Assembly: GCA_023954815.1 (NCBI GenBank)
Contig: JAGSHB010000026.1
Location: 1-44,870 of the forward strand
Source of the DNA: Myxococcales bacterium
GTDB lineage: Bacteria; Myxococcota_A; UBA9042
Length of the DNA stretch: 44,870 nt
Direction: 5' to 3'
The first letter of the stretch is position 1. The number at the start of each line of letters is the position of its first letter. The notes under the pieces were generated by a model. The model searched no databases and was not told where the DNA came from. It worked only from the letters and a program-made list of their open reading frames with translations. Below, in pieces: positions 21,139 through 28,925 of this stretch. The position numbers were made by a program, and so were the translations under genes.

Positions 21139-22776
21139 TCAGCTGAGGGTCACCACGGCCATGCAACCAAATACGATCGCATTCCAGAGTCCGTGCAAAA
21201 TGATCGAGCTCCAGAGCGAGCCAGTCCACTCGAATACCAGCGCAAATGCGACGCCGAGCGTCATGTAGGGCAGAAATGCGGCCGGAGACATGTGAAGGAG
21301 CGAGAACACGGCCCCTGAGATCAACGCGCCGCCTAGCACACCCGCGTGCCTCCGCAGTGCGCGGTACAGAAAAGCCCGGAAAATCAGCTCTTCGCCCAAC
21401 GGCGCCGCGAACGTAACGGCTACGGCCAACGCTCCGAGTTGAAGCGGATCGCCGTCCTTGAGGAGCATGCCAACCACCGGGTGCGGTGCTGCATCCGTGA
21501 GCCCAACCATCTCCGCGACCAACACGTTGATCAGGGCGACGAATAGCATGGGTGGTAGCACGGCGCAGTAGGCCCAGAGTGCGGCGGTACTCGCGCGCCA
21601 AGGCGAACTGCCACTCGCGGACGGCCGCAGATGGGCCGCATCGAGGGGCAGGGGGGTGCGGCTGAATGAGGAGACGACCCAAGCGGCAAATACAGCGCCT
21701 GATAGGGCTTGGAATAGCACTTGAAATCCAGCGGCGCCGCGTCGCCCAGGAATCGCTTCGATCAGCACGCCTGCAAGCAGATACACCATCAGCCAAGCGC
21801 CAAACCCTAGGAGCGGGACCAGTCGATCGTTGAGGTAGGGATGGCTGTCGTCGAGCCCTTGGTGGCGGGCCGTCAGCCAGGCTAGGCGCGGGAGCCCATT
21901 GCGCCGTGCGGCGGAGGCCCGCATGGAGCCGAACAACCAGATACCAGTGCCGAATAGACCCGCCATGAGCACCGCTTGCAGCAACGTGTACAGCAGCGGT
22001 AGCAGATGGCTGTCCGACCACGCCAGCGCGTCATTGGCCCGTCGCGCGCCGTGCTGATTGCCTGCCAACGCGTGTACACGCGCCTGGACGCGATGGGTCA
22101 CGAACTGTCCCCAGCCGCCCCCAAAATCCTGGCGTCCAACGACGGCGTCGGCTGCCGTCACCCCCATGGCGAGCGGTGACGCCGCCGGTTGCCCACGGGC
22201 AGGCGCTGTCGCAGCGAGTGCAGCGCGCATCTGTTCGCTGGGTTCCTTGAGACGTGAGGCGAGACGCACCGCCGTTTCGTTGGCGTCGACCGCGATGGCG
22301 TGGGCAATGACGAGTTCCCGCCCCGCGTCGCCGGCGGTCTTCGCGTGCTCAAAGAGTTCGACGACCGCGTCTCTCATTGCCTCGTCGCTTTGGCGCAAGC
22401 GGCCCGCTGATGCCGGCGCTTTTCGCAGGGCTGGACCGGCCGCATCGCCGCCAGGTGCCTTATTGGAAGCGCTATCTTCAGGTTTTTTGGCGGTTTCAGG
22501 CGCCCCACTGTCCGTATCCGGCTGCGCCAGCGTCGTCGGGACTGCAGGTCGGTTCTTGCGCTTTGGGCGCGTCTCAGCGGTGGCTGCGTCTCCAAGCTGG
22601 GTCATCCGCCACATGACGTTGCGCAGGCGCACCTGAAACCCCAAGGACTCCAAGGCGGATTGGGGGGAGGGAGGGCGAGTTCCAAATAGCAGCAGGAAGG
22701 GGAGCACCACAGCGAGCGTCCCGACTACCCACCACGTCATCCGATGTCCCGGTAGCGTGAGGCGGTCGTCTTTCAC
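21139..22776 (-). CDS. CPBP-family (Rce1-like) intramembrane protease with long N-terminal region
   Basis: A 545-residue membrane protein. The GTG at 22776 is chosen because it overlaps the upstream stop as GTGA and gives a first transmembrane helix at about 14-32. Residues 33-250 are a soluble, Ala-rich region that is probably periplasmic. Seven or so further helices follow from about 258. The catalytic motifs of the glutamic CPBP family are intact: EELIFR (Glu462, Glu463, Arg467), His495 in FSLLHMSP and HGLWN (His528, Asn532). The family includes CAAX proteases, bacteriocin-processing enzymes and the proposed myxosortases that handle MYXO-CTERM tails. A MYXO-CTERM protein is encoded 3.7 kb downstream on the same strand. 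That target is an inference. Confidence 0.88.
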   Translation of the reverse strand: MKDDRLTLPGHRMTWWVVGTLAVVLPFLLLFGTRPPSPQSALESLGFQVRLRNVMWRMTQLGDAATAETRPKRKNRPAVPTTLAQPDTDSGAPETAKKPEDSASNKAPGGDAAGPALRKAPASAGRLRQSDEAMRDAVVELFEHAKTAGDAGRELVIAHAIAVDANETAVRLASRLKEPSEQMRAALAATAPARGQPAASPLAMGVTAADAVVGRQDFGGGWGQFVTHRVQARVHALAGNQHGARRANDALAWSDSHLLPLLYTLLQAVLMAGLFGTGIWLFGSMRASAARRNGLPRLAWLTARHQGLDDSHPYLNDRLVPLLGFGAWLMVYLLAGVLIEAIPGRRGAAGFQVLFQALSGAVFAAWVVSSFSRTPLPLDAAHLRPSASGSSPWRASTAALWAYCAVLPPMLFVALINVLVAEMVGLTDAAPHPVVGMLLKDGDPLQLGALAVAVTFAAPLGEELIFRAFLYRALRRHAGVLGGALISGAVFSLLHMSPAAFLPYMTLGVAFALVFEWTGSLWSSIILHGLWNAIVFGCMAVVTLS

Positions 22777-23024
22777 CGAATTCGCTCGCGATCGAGCATG
22801 CGCAGCGCGTGCTCGCACGTCTCCGGGGAGACCCGACCGGTCCGCGTTTGCCACTCGGTGCACTTGTCCATTTTCACGCCGCGAGCTGTGCAAAGTCGAT
22901 CAGCCAACTGCTCGCAGGGAGACTTGCACCCCGCCAGCATCGCCATGACAAAAGCGCAAATCAGCAGCCGAAGCAGCGCTTTACGCTCACACGTCCGGTC
23001 ATTCTGTGCTGGGTTCCGCTTCAT
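22773..23024 (-). CDS. Small Cys-rich lipoprotein
   Basis: An 83-residue protein. Two ATGs stand in tandem; the second (23024) has GGAG five bases upstream and is preferred. A hydrophobic stretch ends in a perfect lipobox LAGC with Cys33. The mature part is only about 50 residues and has four more Cys (CEQL, LCTA, CTEW, CEHA), probably forming two disulfide bonds. Its stop overlaps the start of the CPBP protease gene as GTGA, so the two are translationally coupled. I do not recognise the family; similar short Cys lipoproteins are frequent in Myxococcota. Confidence 0.8.
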   Translation of the reverse strand: MKRNPAQNDRTCERKALLRLLICAFVMAMLAGCKSPCEQLADRLCTARGVKMDKCTEWQTRTGRVSPETCEHALRMLDRERIR

Positions 23025-23109
23025 CATGACTCCATGCTGGCTCAGCCACCGCAAAATCACCACCCGGCATCATCCCGTTTTTTCTGTCTGGTGCTTCTGG
23101 GCGCACGGG

Positions 23110-24804
23110 CTAGCGTGCATCGTCGCTGCCATCGGGGACCACCGCCGACAGCGCAAACCAGTCGTGGAGCCCCGAAACCAAGTCGCTGCGTCGCTGCTCG
23201 TCAAAGCCAGCCCACTTCGTCATGCGATCTGCGAGTGCGTCGGCCATTGCGCCCAGTCGTTCGCCGACCGTGTAGTACAGCGGCAGGCGACGAACGGTGA
23301 GATCAACCAGATCGAGCGGCATCTCCTCCGCCATGACCCAGTCCACTTCGCCCCACCGAATCGGGCTGCCCGAGATCACCTGTTTGTACCCATCAGGCAC
23401 CGCATCACAGCGATCCAGCACTGCCCAAGCGTCACTGCCGTAGTCGTGAACTAAGTGCTCGGCGAGGCGCGCCTTACACCCACGCTCTTCCGACAGTTGC
23501 TCAGCTAGGCGCTGAAGCGGCGCTCGGCCGTCGGGCAACTCCTGGGCTCCATGAAGCGGGAGCGAGTCGGTCACCCCCGGCAACGCTGCGTCTTTGCGGT
23601 GATTCGGCAGCAACGCCATCGCTGCTTCGAGCGCTTCCGCTGCCATCAGCCGATAGGTGGTGAGCTTGCCGCCAGCGATCATCACCATGCCCGCCGGATC
23701 GGTCCGCAGCACATGCTCTCTCGACGTGTTGTAGGTCTTGCCCTCGTCGTCTCGCGTTCCGATCGCCAGCGGCCGGATGCCCGCCCAAGTGCTGACAATG
23801 TCGTCCTGCACCAGCGCACCGCCGCGCGCCTCGAGGTTGTCGTTGGCGCATTGCAGCAAGTAGGTCGCATCCGACACTGTGCACTGGGGTTTGCTGAGGT
23901 TGCCGGTAAACGGCGTATCCGTGGTGCCAATGACACTGACCTGCGGCCACGGAAGTGCGAATACCACTCGGCCGTCTCGCGCCGTCATCAGCACCGCCTC
24001 GCTGAGCGGCAGACGATTGCGCGGCAGCACGATGTGGACCCCTTTCGAGGGCTTGATGATCGGCCTTGGGCTCTTCTTTCCAAGCCAACGGTTCATCGCG
24101 TCGTCGGCGAATGGGCCAGCGGCCAGCACCAACGTCGATGCGGACACCGTGCCACTGCGGTCGCCCCACATATCTTGCACCTTGGCGCCCGTCACCTTGC
24201 CCTCGGTGAGGATCGGCGCTTCGAACTTCACCCGCGAAACGCAGACGCCGCCAGCGGTGTGTGCCCCACGGAGATTCGCCACCACAAGCCGTACATCGTT
24301 GGTCTGTGCGTCGAAGTAGCGTACGCCGCCGCGCAAGGTGTCCGCTCTGAGCAGGGGTTCGTGTTCCTTCAGTCTCGCGCTGCGCATCGCTCGGTGGCGA
24401 ATGACCCCAGATCCCGCGGCGAGCGTGTCGTAGATGGTCAGCCCGAGATCCATCATCAGCACGCTGTGCTTGCTGCGCTTGTAGACCGGCACAACGAAGG
24501 ACTGCGGCTCGGCCAGGTGCGGCGCCAGCTTCATCAGACGTTGGCGCTCACGTACGGCTTCAAAGACGAGTCCGACGTCCCCTTGCTCCAGGTACCGTAG
24601 CCCACCATGGATGAGCTTCGACGATCGAGAAGAGGTCCCGCTCGCGAAATCGTCCATTTCAACCAGGGCCACATTGAGTCCGCGCAGGGCCGCATCTCGG
24701 GCGACGCCGGCGCCGGTAATCCCGCCTCCGACCACCAGCACGTCGAAGTGCTCGCTGGTGAGGCGATCCCACAGGGCATCACGTTGGTGGACGGAAAACG
24801 CCAT
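23110..24804 (-). CDS. glpD: FAD-dependent glycerol-3-phosphate dehydrogenase
   Basis: A 564-residue membrane-associated flavoenzyme that oxidises sn-glycerol 3-phosphate to dihydroxyacetone phosphate and passes electrons to quinone. The FAD motif VGGGITGAG lies at residues 25-33. It is followed by the family signature SSRSSKLIHGGLRYLEQGD, the AAGPFADD segment, KGVHIVLPRNRLPL, VIGTTDTPFTGN and the C-terminal helical domain starting near GGKLTTYRLMAAEA. Length and order are standard for GlpD. It follows the deoxynucleoside kinase gene by 54 bases on the same strand. No glycerol kinase, facilitator or repressor is next to it, so it probably serves phospholipid or glycerol turnover in general. 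Confidence 0.95.
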   Translation of the reverse strand: MAFSVHQRDALWDRLTSEHFDVLVVGGGITGAGVARDAALRGLNVALVEMDDFASGTSSRSSKLIHGGLRYLEQGDVGLVFEAVRERQRLMKLAPHLAEPQSFVVPVYKRSKHSVLMMDLGLTIYDTLAAGSGVIRHRAMRSARLKEHEPLLRADTLRGGVRYFDAQTNDVRLVVANLRGAHTAGGVCVSRVKFEAPILTEGKVTGAKVQDMWGDRSGTVSASTLVLAAGPFADDAMNRWLGKKSPRPIIKPSKGVHIVLPRNRLPLSEAVLMTARDGRVVFALPWPQVSVIGTTDTPFTGNLSKPQCTVSDATYLLQCANDNLEARGGALVQDDIVSTWAGIRPLAIGTRDDEGKTYNTSREHVLRTDPAGMVMIAGGKLTTYRLMAAEALEAAMALLPNHRKDAALPGVTDSLPLHGAQELPDGRAPLQRLAEQLSEERGCKARLAEHLVHDYGSDAWAVLDRCDAVPDGYKQVISGSPIRWGEVDWVMAEEMPLDLVDLTVRRLPLYYTVGERLGAMADALADRMTKWAGFDEQRRSDLVSGLHDWFALSAVVPDGSDDAR

Positions 24805-24858
24805 CTACATCTCTTTCAAAAAAGGGAAGGGAGCCCTCGCATTGAAGGCAAGGTCAGC

Positions 24859-25614
24859 CTACGGCTCGCTCGGGGAGGCCGCAACTGCTGCGCGGTCCTG
24901 GGTGCCGGGGTGGAGCACGCGCTCCAGCGCCGTGGTGAGTTCAAGTCGGTCGACCCAATGGGACAGGTAGTCCACGCGCTCCGACTCGATGATCAGCGTG
25001 GGACCGAGATCGTAGCGACCGAACCAATCTTCGTAGGCTGCTTGCAGGCCCTTGAGGTAGTTGAGGTCGATGTTCTGCTCTTCGGTCCGTCCGCGCTTCT
25101 TGATTCGGCGCCGCAAGGTCCGCATGGAACAGCGCACGTAGATCAACAAATCGGGCTTGGGAAGGCTGTCGCGGATCGCGCCGTACATACTCATATAGGT
25201 CTGAAAGTCACGATCGTTCATCACGCCAGAGCGATTGAGCGTGGTCGCGAAAATCTCGGCGTCTTCGTAGATCGTCCGATCCTGCACGAACACGGTCTCT
25301 GGATGATCATCGAGCAGCTGGGCGAGCTCGAGGTGGGCGCGAAATTTCGCCGACAGAAAGTACATTTGGCTGTGAAAGGCGTACCGCTCCATATCCCCGT
25401 AAAAGTCGGTCAGATAGGGGTTGGCGTCGTTGGGCTCGTAGAACGGCCGAATCCCGAACTTTGACTCCAGAAAGGAGGTCAGCGTCGACTTGCCCGCGCC
25501 AATGTTGCCCGCGATGGCGACGAAGCGTGCTGAGCGCTCACGCCCGGGCTCGGTGCGCAGATCCAGTCCATTGTGGGCAAACTTTGGTGCGCGACCCGAC
25601 ACGGCGGACTCCAT
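24859..25614 (-). CDS. Deoxynucleoside kinase
   Basis: A 251-residue kinase that phosphorylates deoxynucleosides with ATP for nucleotide salvage. The P-loop is AGNIGAGKST, and the substrate Glu-Pro motif is YEPNDANPYL. The DRS-type motif reads VFVQDRTIYEDAEIF, and the Arg-rich lid is MRTLRRRIKKRGRTEEQ. These match the dNK/dGK family rather than thymidylate kinase. The ATG at 25614 is used; a TTG two codons earlier is possible. No strong ribosome site is visible. It is the first gene of the long minus-strand run and faces a lipoprotein gene across a 168-base divergent gap. Which deoxynucleoside it prefers cannot be told. Confidence 0.88.
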   Translation of the reverse strand: MESAVSGRAPKFAHNGLDLRTEPGRERSARFVAIAGNIGAGKSTLTSFLESKFGIRPFYEPNDANPYLTDFYGDMERYAFHSQMYFLSAKFRAHLELAQLLDDHPETVFVQDRTIYEDAEIFATTLNRSGVMNDRDFQTYMSMYGAIRDSLPKPDLLIYVRCSMRTLRRRIKKRGRTEEQNIDLNYLKGLQAAYEDWFGRYDLGPTLIIESERVDYLSHWVDRLELTTALERVLHPGTQDRAAVAASPSEP

Positions 25615-25782
25615 GGCCAATTGGAGTCGTGGGCTACCATTGTGACGCCTATTGGCGCAACCCTGACCGGCGGCAAACAGCCCTTCTTTGAGCGCTCACC
25701 TGCCGGCCACTCCGGAGAGCGCGCGCGGTGACATCCGACGGTTGCCTTGACCTAACAGTCCCACCGTGCCACGCAGAGGGGG

Positions 25783-26223
25783 ATGTTTTGTCGTCCTCGC
25801 CATCTCTTGCTTGTCGTCATCGCAGCGCTCACGTTGTTGGGCGGCTGTCGTGACAACCCGGAAGTCGTATTCGGTCATGCTCGGGATGCGCTGGCGAGCA
25901 AGGACAGTGAGGCCTTTCTCGCGCTGGTTGACCCTCCGTCTCGGGCGTTTTTGACCCGATCGCAAGATGTCGTGCGATTGTCTGGGCGCACCTACGAAGT
26001 GCTGGGTGCCCAGGGTTTCGCGCCCGATCTGCTCCCGAAGGGCGATCTGGTGGAAGACACCCAGGACGGCGACTACTGCATCATCGCCACCGGAAACCTG
26101 TGCATGGTCGAGGTAAAAAAGGGCCGCGACCGTGTACGTGTTCCCATGAGACTCATCCGCGGTAAGTGGCGCATCGCCCTCATCGAGATGGACCCCTTTC
26201 TGAGCGCCGTCCTTCCCCGTTAG
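25783..26223 (+). CDS. Small lipoprotein, NTF2-like
   Basis: A 146-residue lipoprotein with signal and lipobox LLGGC (Cys22), preceded by a strong GAGGGGG site. The mature part begins with a helix pair (FGHARDALASKDSEAFLALV) and ends in curved strands (MRLIRGKWRIALIEMDPF). This resembles the small alpha+beta NTF2-like or DUF4878-type domains in many lipoproteins. The downstream gene, 21 bases on, has the same order of helices and strands, so the two may be diverged duplicates. No function can be assigned. Confidence 0.75.
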   Translation: MFCRPRHLLLVVIAALTLLGGCRDNPEVVFGHARDALASKDSEAFLALVDPPSRAFLTRSQDVVRLSGRTYEVLGAQGFAPDLLPKGDLVEDTQDGDYCIIATGNLCMVEVKKGRDRVRVPMRLIRGKWRIALIEMDPFLSAVLPR

Positions 26224-26244
26224 GACCCCCTGAGGCTTGCGTCG

Positions 26245-26679
26245 ATGAAGAAGTTTCTAATCGTCTTGCTGCTGCTGCTCGTCATTGGCGCTGGCGTGTG
26301 GGCTTACTTTCGCTTCTTGCACGTGGAGGATGTCGGTAAGGTCTACTTGCGGGTGACCGCGTCGGCCATGCTTGGCGACGAAGAGGCGTTCTTGGATGGG
26401 TTTACTAAGGAGTCTCGGCCGATTATCGGAGCGCTGATGCGTCTGTCGCGCACCCACGATCCGCGTCTCTCGCAAAGCCATCCCTACTACTACTTGGTGA
26501 CGGAGCAGATCGAAGAGGTCGAGGTTGATGGGGACGAGGCTTGGCTCAAGCTCAAGCGAGCGGGAGATCGTGGCGTCGGCACGGCCTACAGCGTTCGGAT
26601 GGTCAAGCGTGACCGCCAGTGGAAGGTCGATGCCCTCAGCTTCACAGGTCGCGAGCGCGTGATAGATAAAGCGTACTGA
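26245..26679 (+). CDS. Small membrane-anchored protein, NTF2-like
   Basis: A 144-residue protein with an N-terminal signal anchor (residues 4-23) and no lipobox. Helices (VTASAMLGDEEAFLDGFTKE) are followed by strands (EEVEVDGDEAWLKLKRAG, YSVRMVKRDRQWKVDALSF), again NTF2-like. It lies 21 bases after a lipoprotein of similar layout. Both probably act in the periplasm; the role is unknown. Confidence 0.72.
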   Translation: MKKFLIVLLLLLVIGAGVWAYFRFLHVEDVGKVYLRVTASAMLGDEEAFLDGFTKESRPIIGALMRLSRTHDPRLSQSHPYYYLVTEQIEEVEVDGDEAWLKLKRAGDRGVGTAYSVRMVKRDRQWKVDALSFTGRERVIDKAY

Positions 26680-26767
26680 TTGCGCTGCTTACCTCGAAGG
26701 CAATGATGGCCAGATCGTCAGGAGAGCCCGGATTCTCAGCCGGAAAGTTGTCTCCCATGGAGCGAAG

Positions 26768-27541
26768 ATGAGCGGTCCCGACGAGCGACGCGCCCGCATA
26801 GAACTCTGTGAATTGGCCAAGGATATCTGGCAGCGCGGCCTTGGGGCGGCGGGTGACGGCAACCTCTCCGTACGTGTGGGTCACAACCGCATACTCACCA
26901 CGCCGAGTGCCTGCCACAAAGGGCGCCTACAGCCGAGTGATATCGTGGCGGTCGACCTGAGCGGTGCCCCCTTGGGGAGCGGGCGGCCGTCCAGCGAAAT
27001 CACACTGCACACCGCGGCTTATCGGGCGCGCGACGATATCGGCGCAGTGATTCACGCCCATCCGCCCATGGCGACCGCCTACCAACTGGCTGGCGGGCAG
27101 CTGTCGGACGTCTTTGTCTCAGAGGTCATCTTCGCTTTTGGCCAGGTCGCGACCGCTCCCTACACCACCCCGACAACTGCAGACGTGGCGGCGACCCTCG
27201 GCCCCTACCTGTCCTGCTACGACGTCATCATGATGCCGCGGCATGGTTCAGTGACGCTCGGAAAGGACCTCATGCAGGCATTCTTGCGGTTGGACGCCCT
27301 CGAGCATAGCGCACGGGTCAACGCCACTGCACAGCTGCTTGCGCCTCGCTTCGGTCAATCGCTGGCGCCGGTTCCTGCGGCCGAGCTTCAGCGCTTGTAC
27401 ACGGCAGCCGGAATGCCCGACGGGGCGCCGCCAACGGGCGCGAGTTGTCCGCCTATGGAGGGCGCCCGTCCCACCAGCCTTGCGCAGCAGGATGAGCGGC
27501 TCGTCGCGGCGGTACTCCACGCACTCAAGGGAACGGTGTGA
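26768..27541 (+). CDS. Class II aldolase/adducin family protein
   Basis: A 257-residue zinc-dependent aldolase or dehydratase. GAAGDGNLSVRV and the phosphate-binding TPSACHKGRL lie at the N-terminus. SSEITLHTAAYRAR gives the acid/base Glu, HAHPPMATA gives two zinc His, and MPRHGSVTLG gives the third. This fits sugar-phosphate aldolases such as L-fuculose-1-phosphate aldolase, and also methylthioribulose-1-phosphate dehydratase. The about 50-residue C-terminal tail is unusual and Pro-rich. GGAG precedes the ATG. The gene overlaps the pseudokinase gene as GTGA. The substrate cannot be decided from sequence. Confidence 0.88.
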   Translation: MSGPDERRARIELCELAKDIWQRGLGAAGDGNLSVRVGHNRILTTPSACHKGRLQPSDIVAVDLSGAPLGSGRPSSEITLHTAAYRARDDIGAVIHAHPPMATAYQLAGGQLSDVFVSEVIFAFGQVATAPYTTPTTADVAATLGPYLSCYDVIMMPRHGSVTLGKDLMQAFLRLDALEHSARVNATAQLLAPRFGQSLAPVPAAELQRLYTAAGMPDGAPPTGASCPPMEGARPTSLAQQDERLVAAVLHALKGTV

Positions 27542-28788
27542 CACCGGGCTCCACCAGACTGCTGCTGGCACCGCAATGGGGCCGCGTTGCCTTTGCCGAG
27601 GGCGCCGAGCCATCGAGCGCCGCGATCCTCACGACGATCAACGGCGTGGACGGCGCAGATCTGGAGGGCGCGAGCGGACTGATGGGCCGGTGGCTCTCGG
27701 TCGAAGAGTCTGTCATCGCCACGCTGGTGTCGGGTGGCCCAAACGGCGACTCGCTTGAGCTTCGCCATCAAGCGCTCTCGGGTTCAACTCTGGAAGAGGT
27801 GATCGGTGCCCACGGCCCAGCTACTGAGCTGCAGGTCGTCGCGTTGTTCGCCGCCGTGCTTGCCGCGCTGCGGCGGTGCCACGACCGCCGACTGGTGTGG
27901 GGAGCCATCCATCCAGGCGGTCTCCTTGTGTGCCCGCCCGGCCTCGAAGATGTGCCAGCACTACGGGTTCCCATGGCTGGGCTAGCGCTCATGGTGGCGG
28001 CTGCGCGTGGTTCCCTGGGTTCATCTGGGGGGGAAGGCGCAAGGTTCGCTCTCGGGCCTGCGCACGGCGTCGCGCCGGAGGTCGGGGCCGGTCGCCTGCC
28101 GTCGGCATCCAGCGACGTCTGGGCAGTGGCGGCGTCGATGAGCTTTGCGCTGCTGGGTACGCCGATATTTTCAGGTGAGACCGATGCCCTGGTCCGTCAC
28201 CATCAACAGCAGGGTGTGCCCCCGGAAGCCGCTGACCGCCTACAACAACTCGCTCCGCAGCTCGCACCAGGACTGCTGCAAGCGCTCTCGCCCACACCAT
28301 TGCTGCGTGCCGGCGCGCTGCTGTCGCTACAGTCCGCTTGCGCTGAGATCCTTGGTCCAGAGGTGCCGATGCCATGGCAGCTTGGCAGCCCTCTGATTTC
28401 GCTGGCGGCCTACGCTGGAGCGACGCCTTTTGCGCAGCGCTATTCGGTCCGCCCCCCCTTGGCTGTTGCTGTGACGGCAGACCACTTCGATCACGCTGAC
28501 GTCGACCGCGCACGCCTCGGGGCGGCGCTGCGTCAGCTCGATGTTCGCCGGACGCTCTCGCAAAAAAGCCAAGCCAAAAAAGAGCGAACGGGCCTGAAAG
28601 TCACGGTGATTGTGCTCACTGCGCTCATCGCGGCGGCGATCGTCTGGTTTGGAACGCGATCGCGACCCGGCGTACGGACCACCCTCAGCCCCAGCTCTCG
28701 GATGCTCCAGCGGAAGAGGCCGCCACCACCCAAGCCGGTGCGTTCCTTGCCTCTTTTTCGCAAAGGTGATGGCCCGAGTGAGCAGTAG
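27538..28788 (+). CDS. Membrane-anchored Ser/Thr pseudokinase-like protein
   Basis: A 416-residue protein with the outline of a Hanks-type kinase but without its catalytic residues. Where HRDLKPxN is expected (119-131) it reads LVWGAIHPGGLLV. No glycine loop or AxK lysine is visible in the N-terminal lobe and no DFG is present. The later lobe is still recognisable: APEV at 179-182, ASSDVWAVAASMSFALLGTPIFSG (invariant-type Asp193) and the closing helices to about 272. A transmembrane helix (354-372) and a basic Pro-rich tail follow. The GTG start overlaps the stop of the aldolase gene as GTGA. It is probably a non-catalytic scaffold or sensor in the membrane. The kinase relationship is by eye. 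Confidence 0.65.
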   Translation: MTPGSTRLLLAPQWGRVAFAEGAEPSSAAILTTINGVDGADLEGASGLMGRWLSVEESVIATLVSGGPNGDSLELRHQALSGSTLEEVIGAHGPATELQVVALFAAVLAALRRCHDRRLVWGAIHPGGLLVCPPGLEDVPALRVPMAGLALMVAAARGSLGSSGGEGARFALGPAHGVAPEVGAGRLPSASSDVWAVAASMSFALLGTPIFSGETDALVRHHQQQGVPPEAADRLQQLAPQLAPGLLQALSPTPLLRAGALLSLQSACAEILGPEVPMPWQLGSPLISLAAYAGATPFAQRYSVRPPLAVAVTADHFDHADVDRARLGAALRQLDVRRTLSQKSQAKKERTGLKVTVIVLTALIAAAIVWFGTRSRPGVRTTLSPSSRMLQRKRPPPPKPVRSLPLFRKGDGPSEQ

Positions 28789-28925
28789 GCGCTCCGGCCC
28801 CTGCGGTGACAGATAGGTGTCGATCTGACCACACTCCCGGATCGATGGCAGATCTTCATTGCACGGCTCGTGCGATCTATGTCAGTTGGGGCATGGCTCC
28901 CGCCCACCTGATTTGAGGCTCGATC

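Noticed and set aside
23551-24600. A 349-codon plus-strand open frame opposite glpD
   Set aside because: glpD is certain, and the antisense frame is His/Arg-rich with no recognisable motif.
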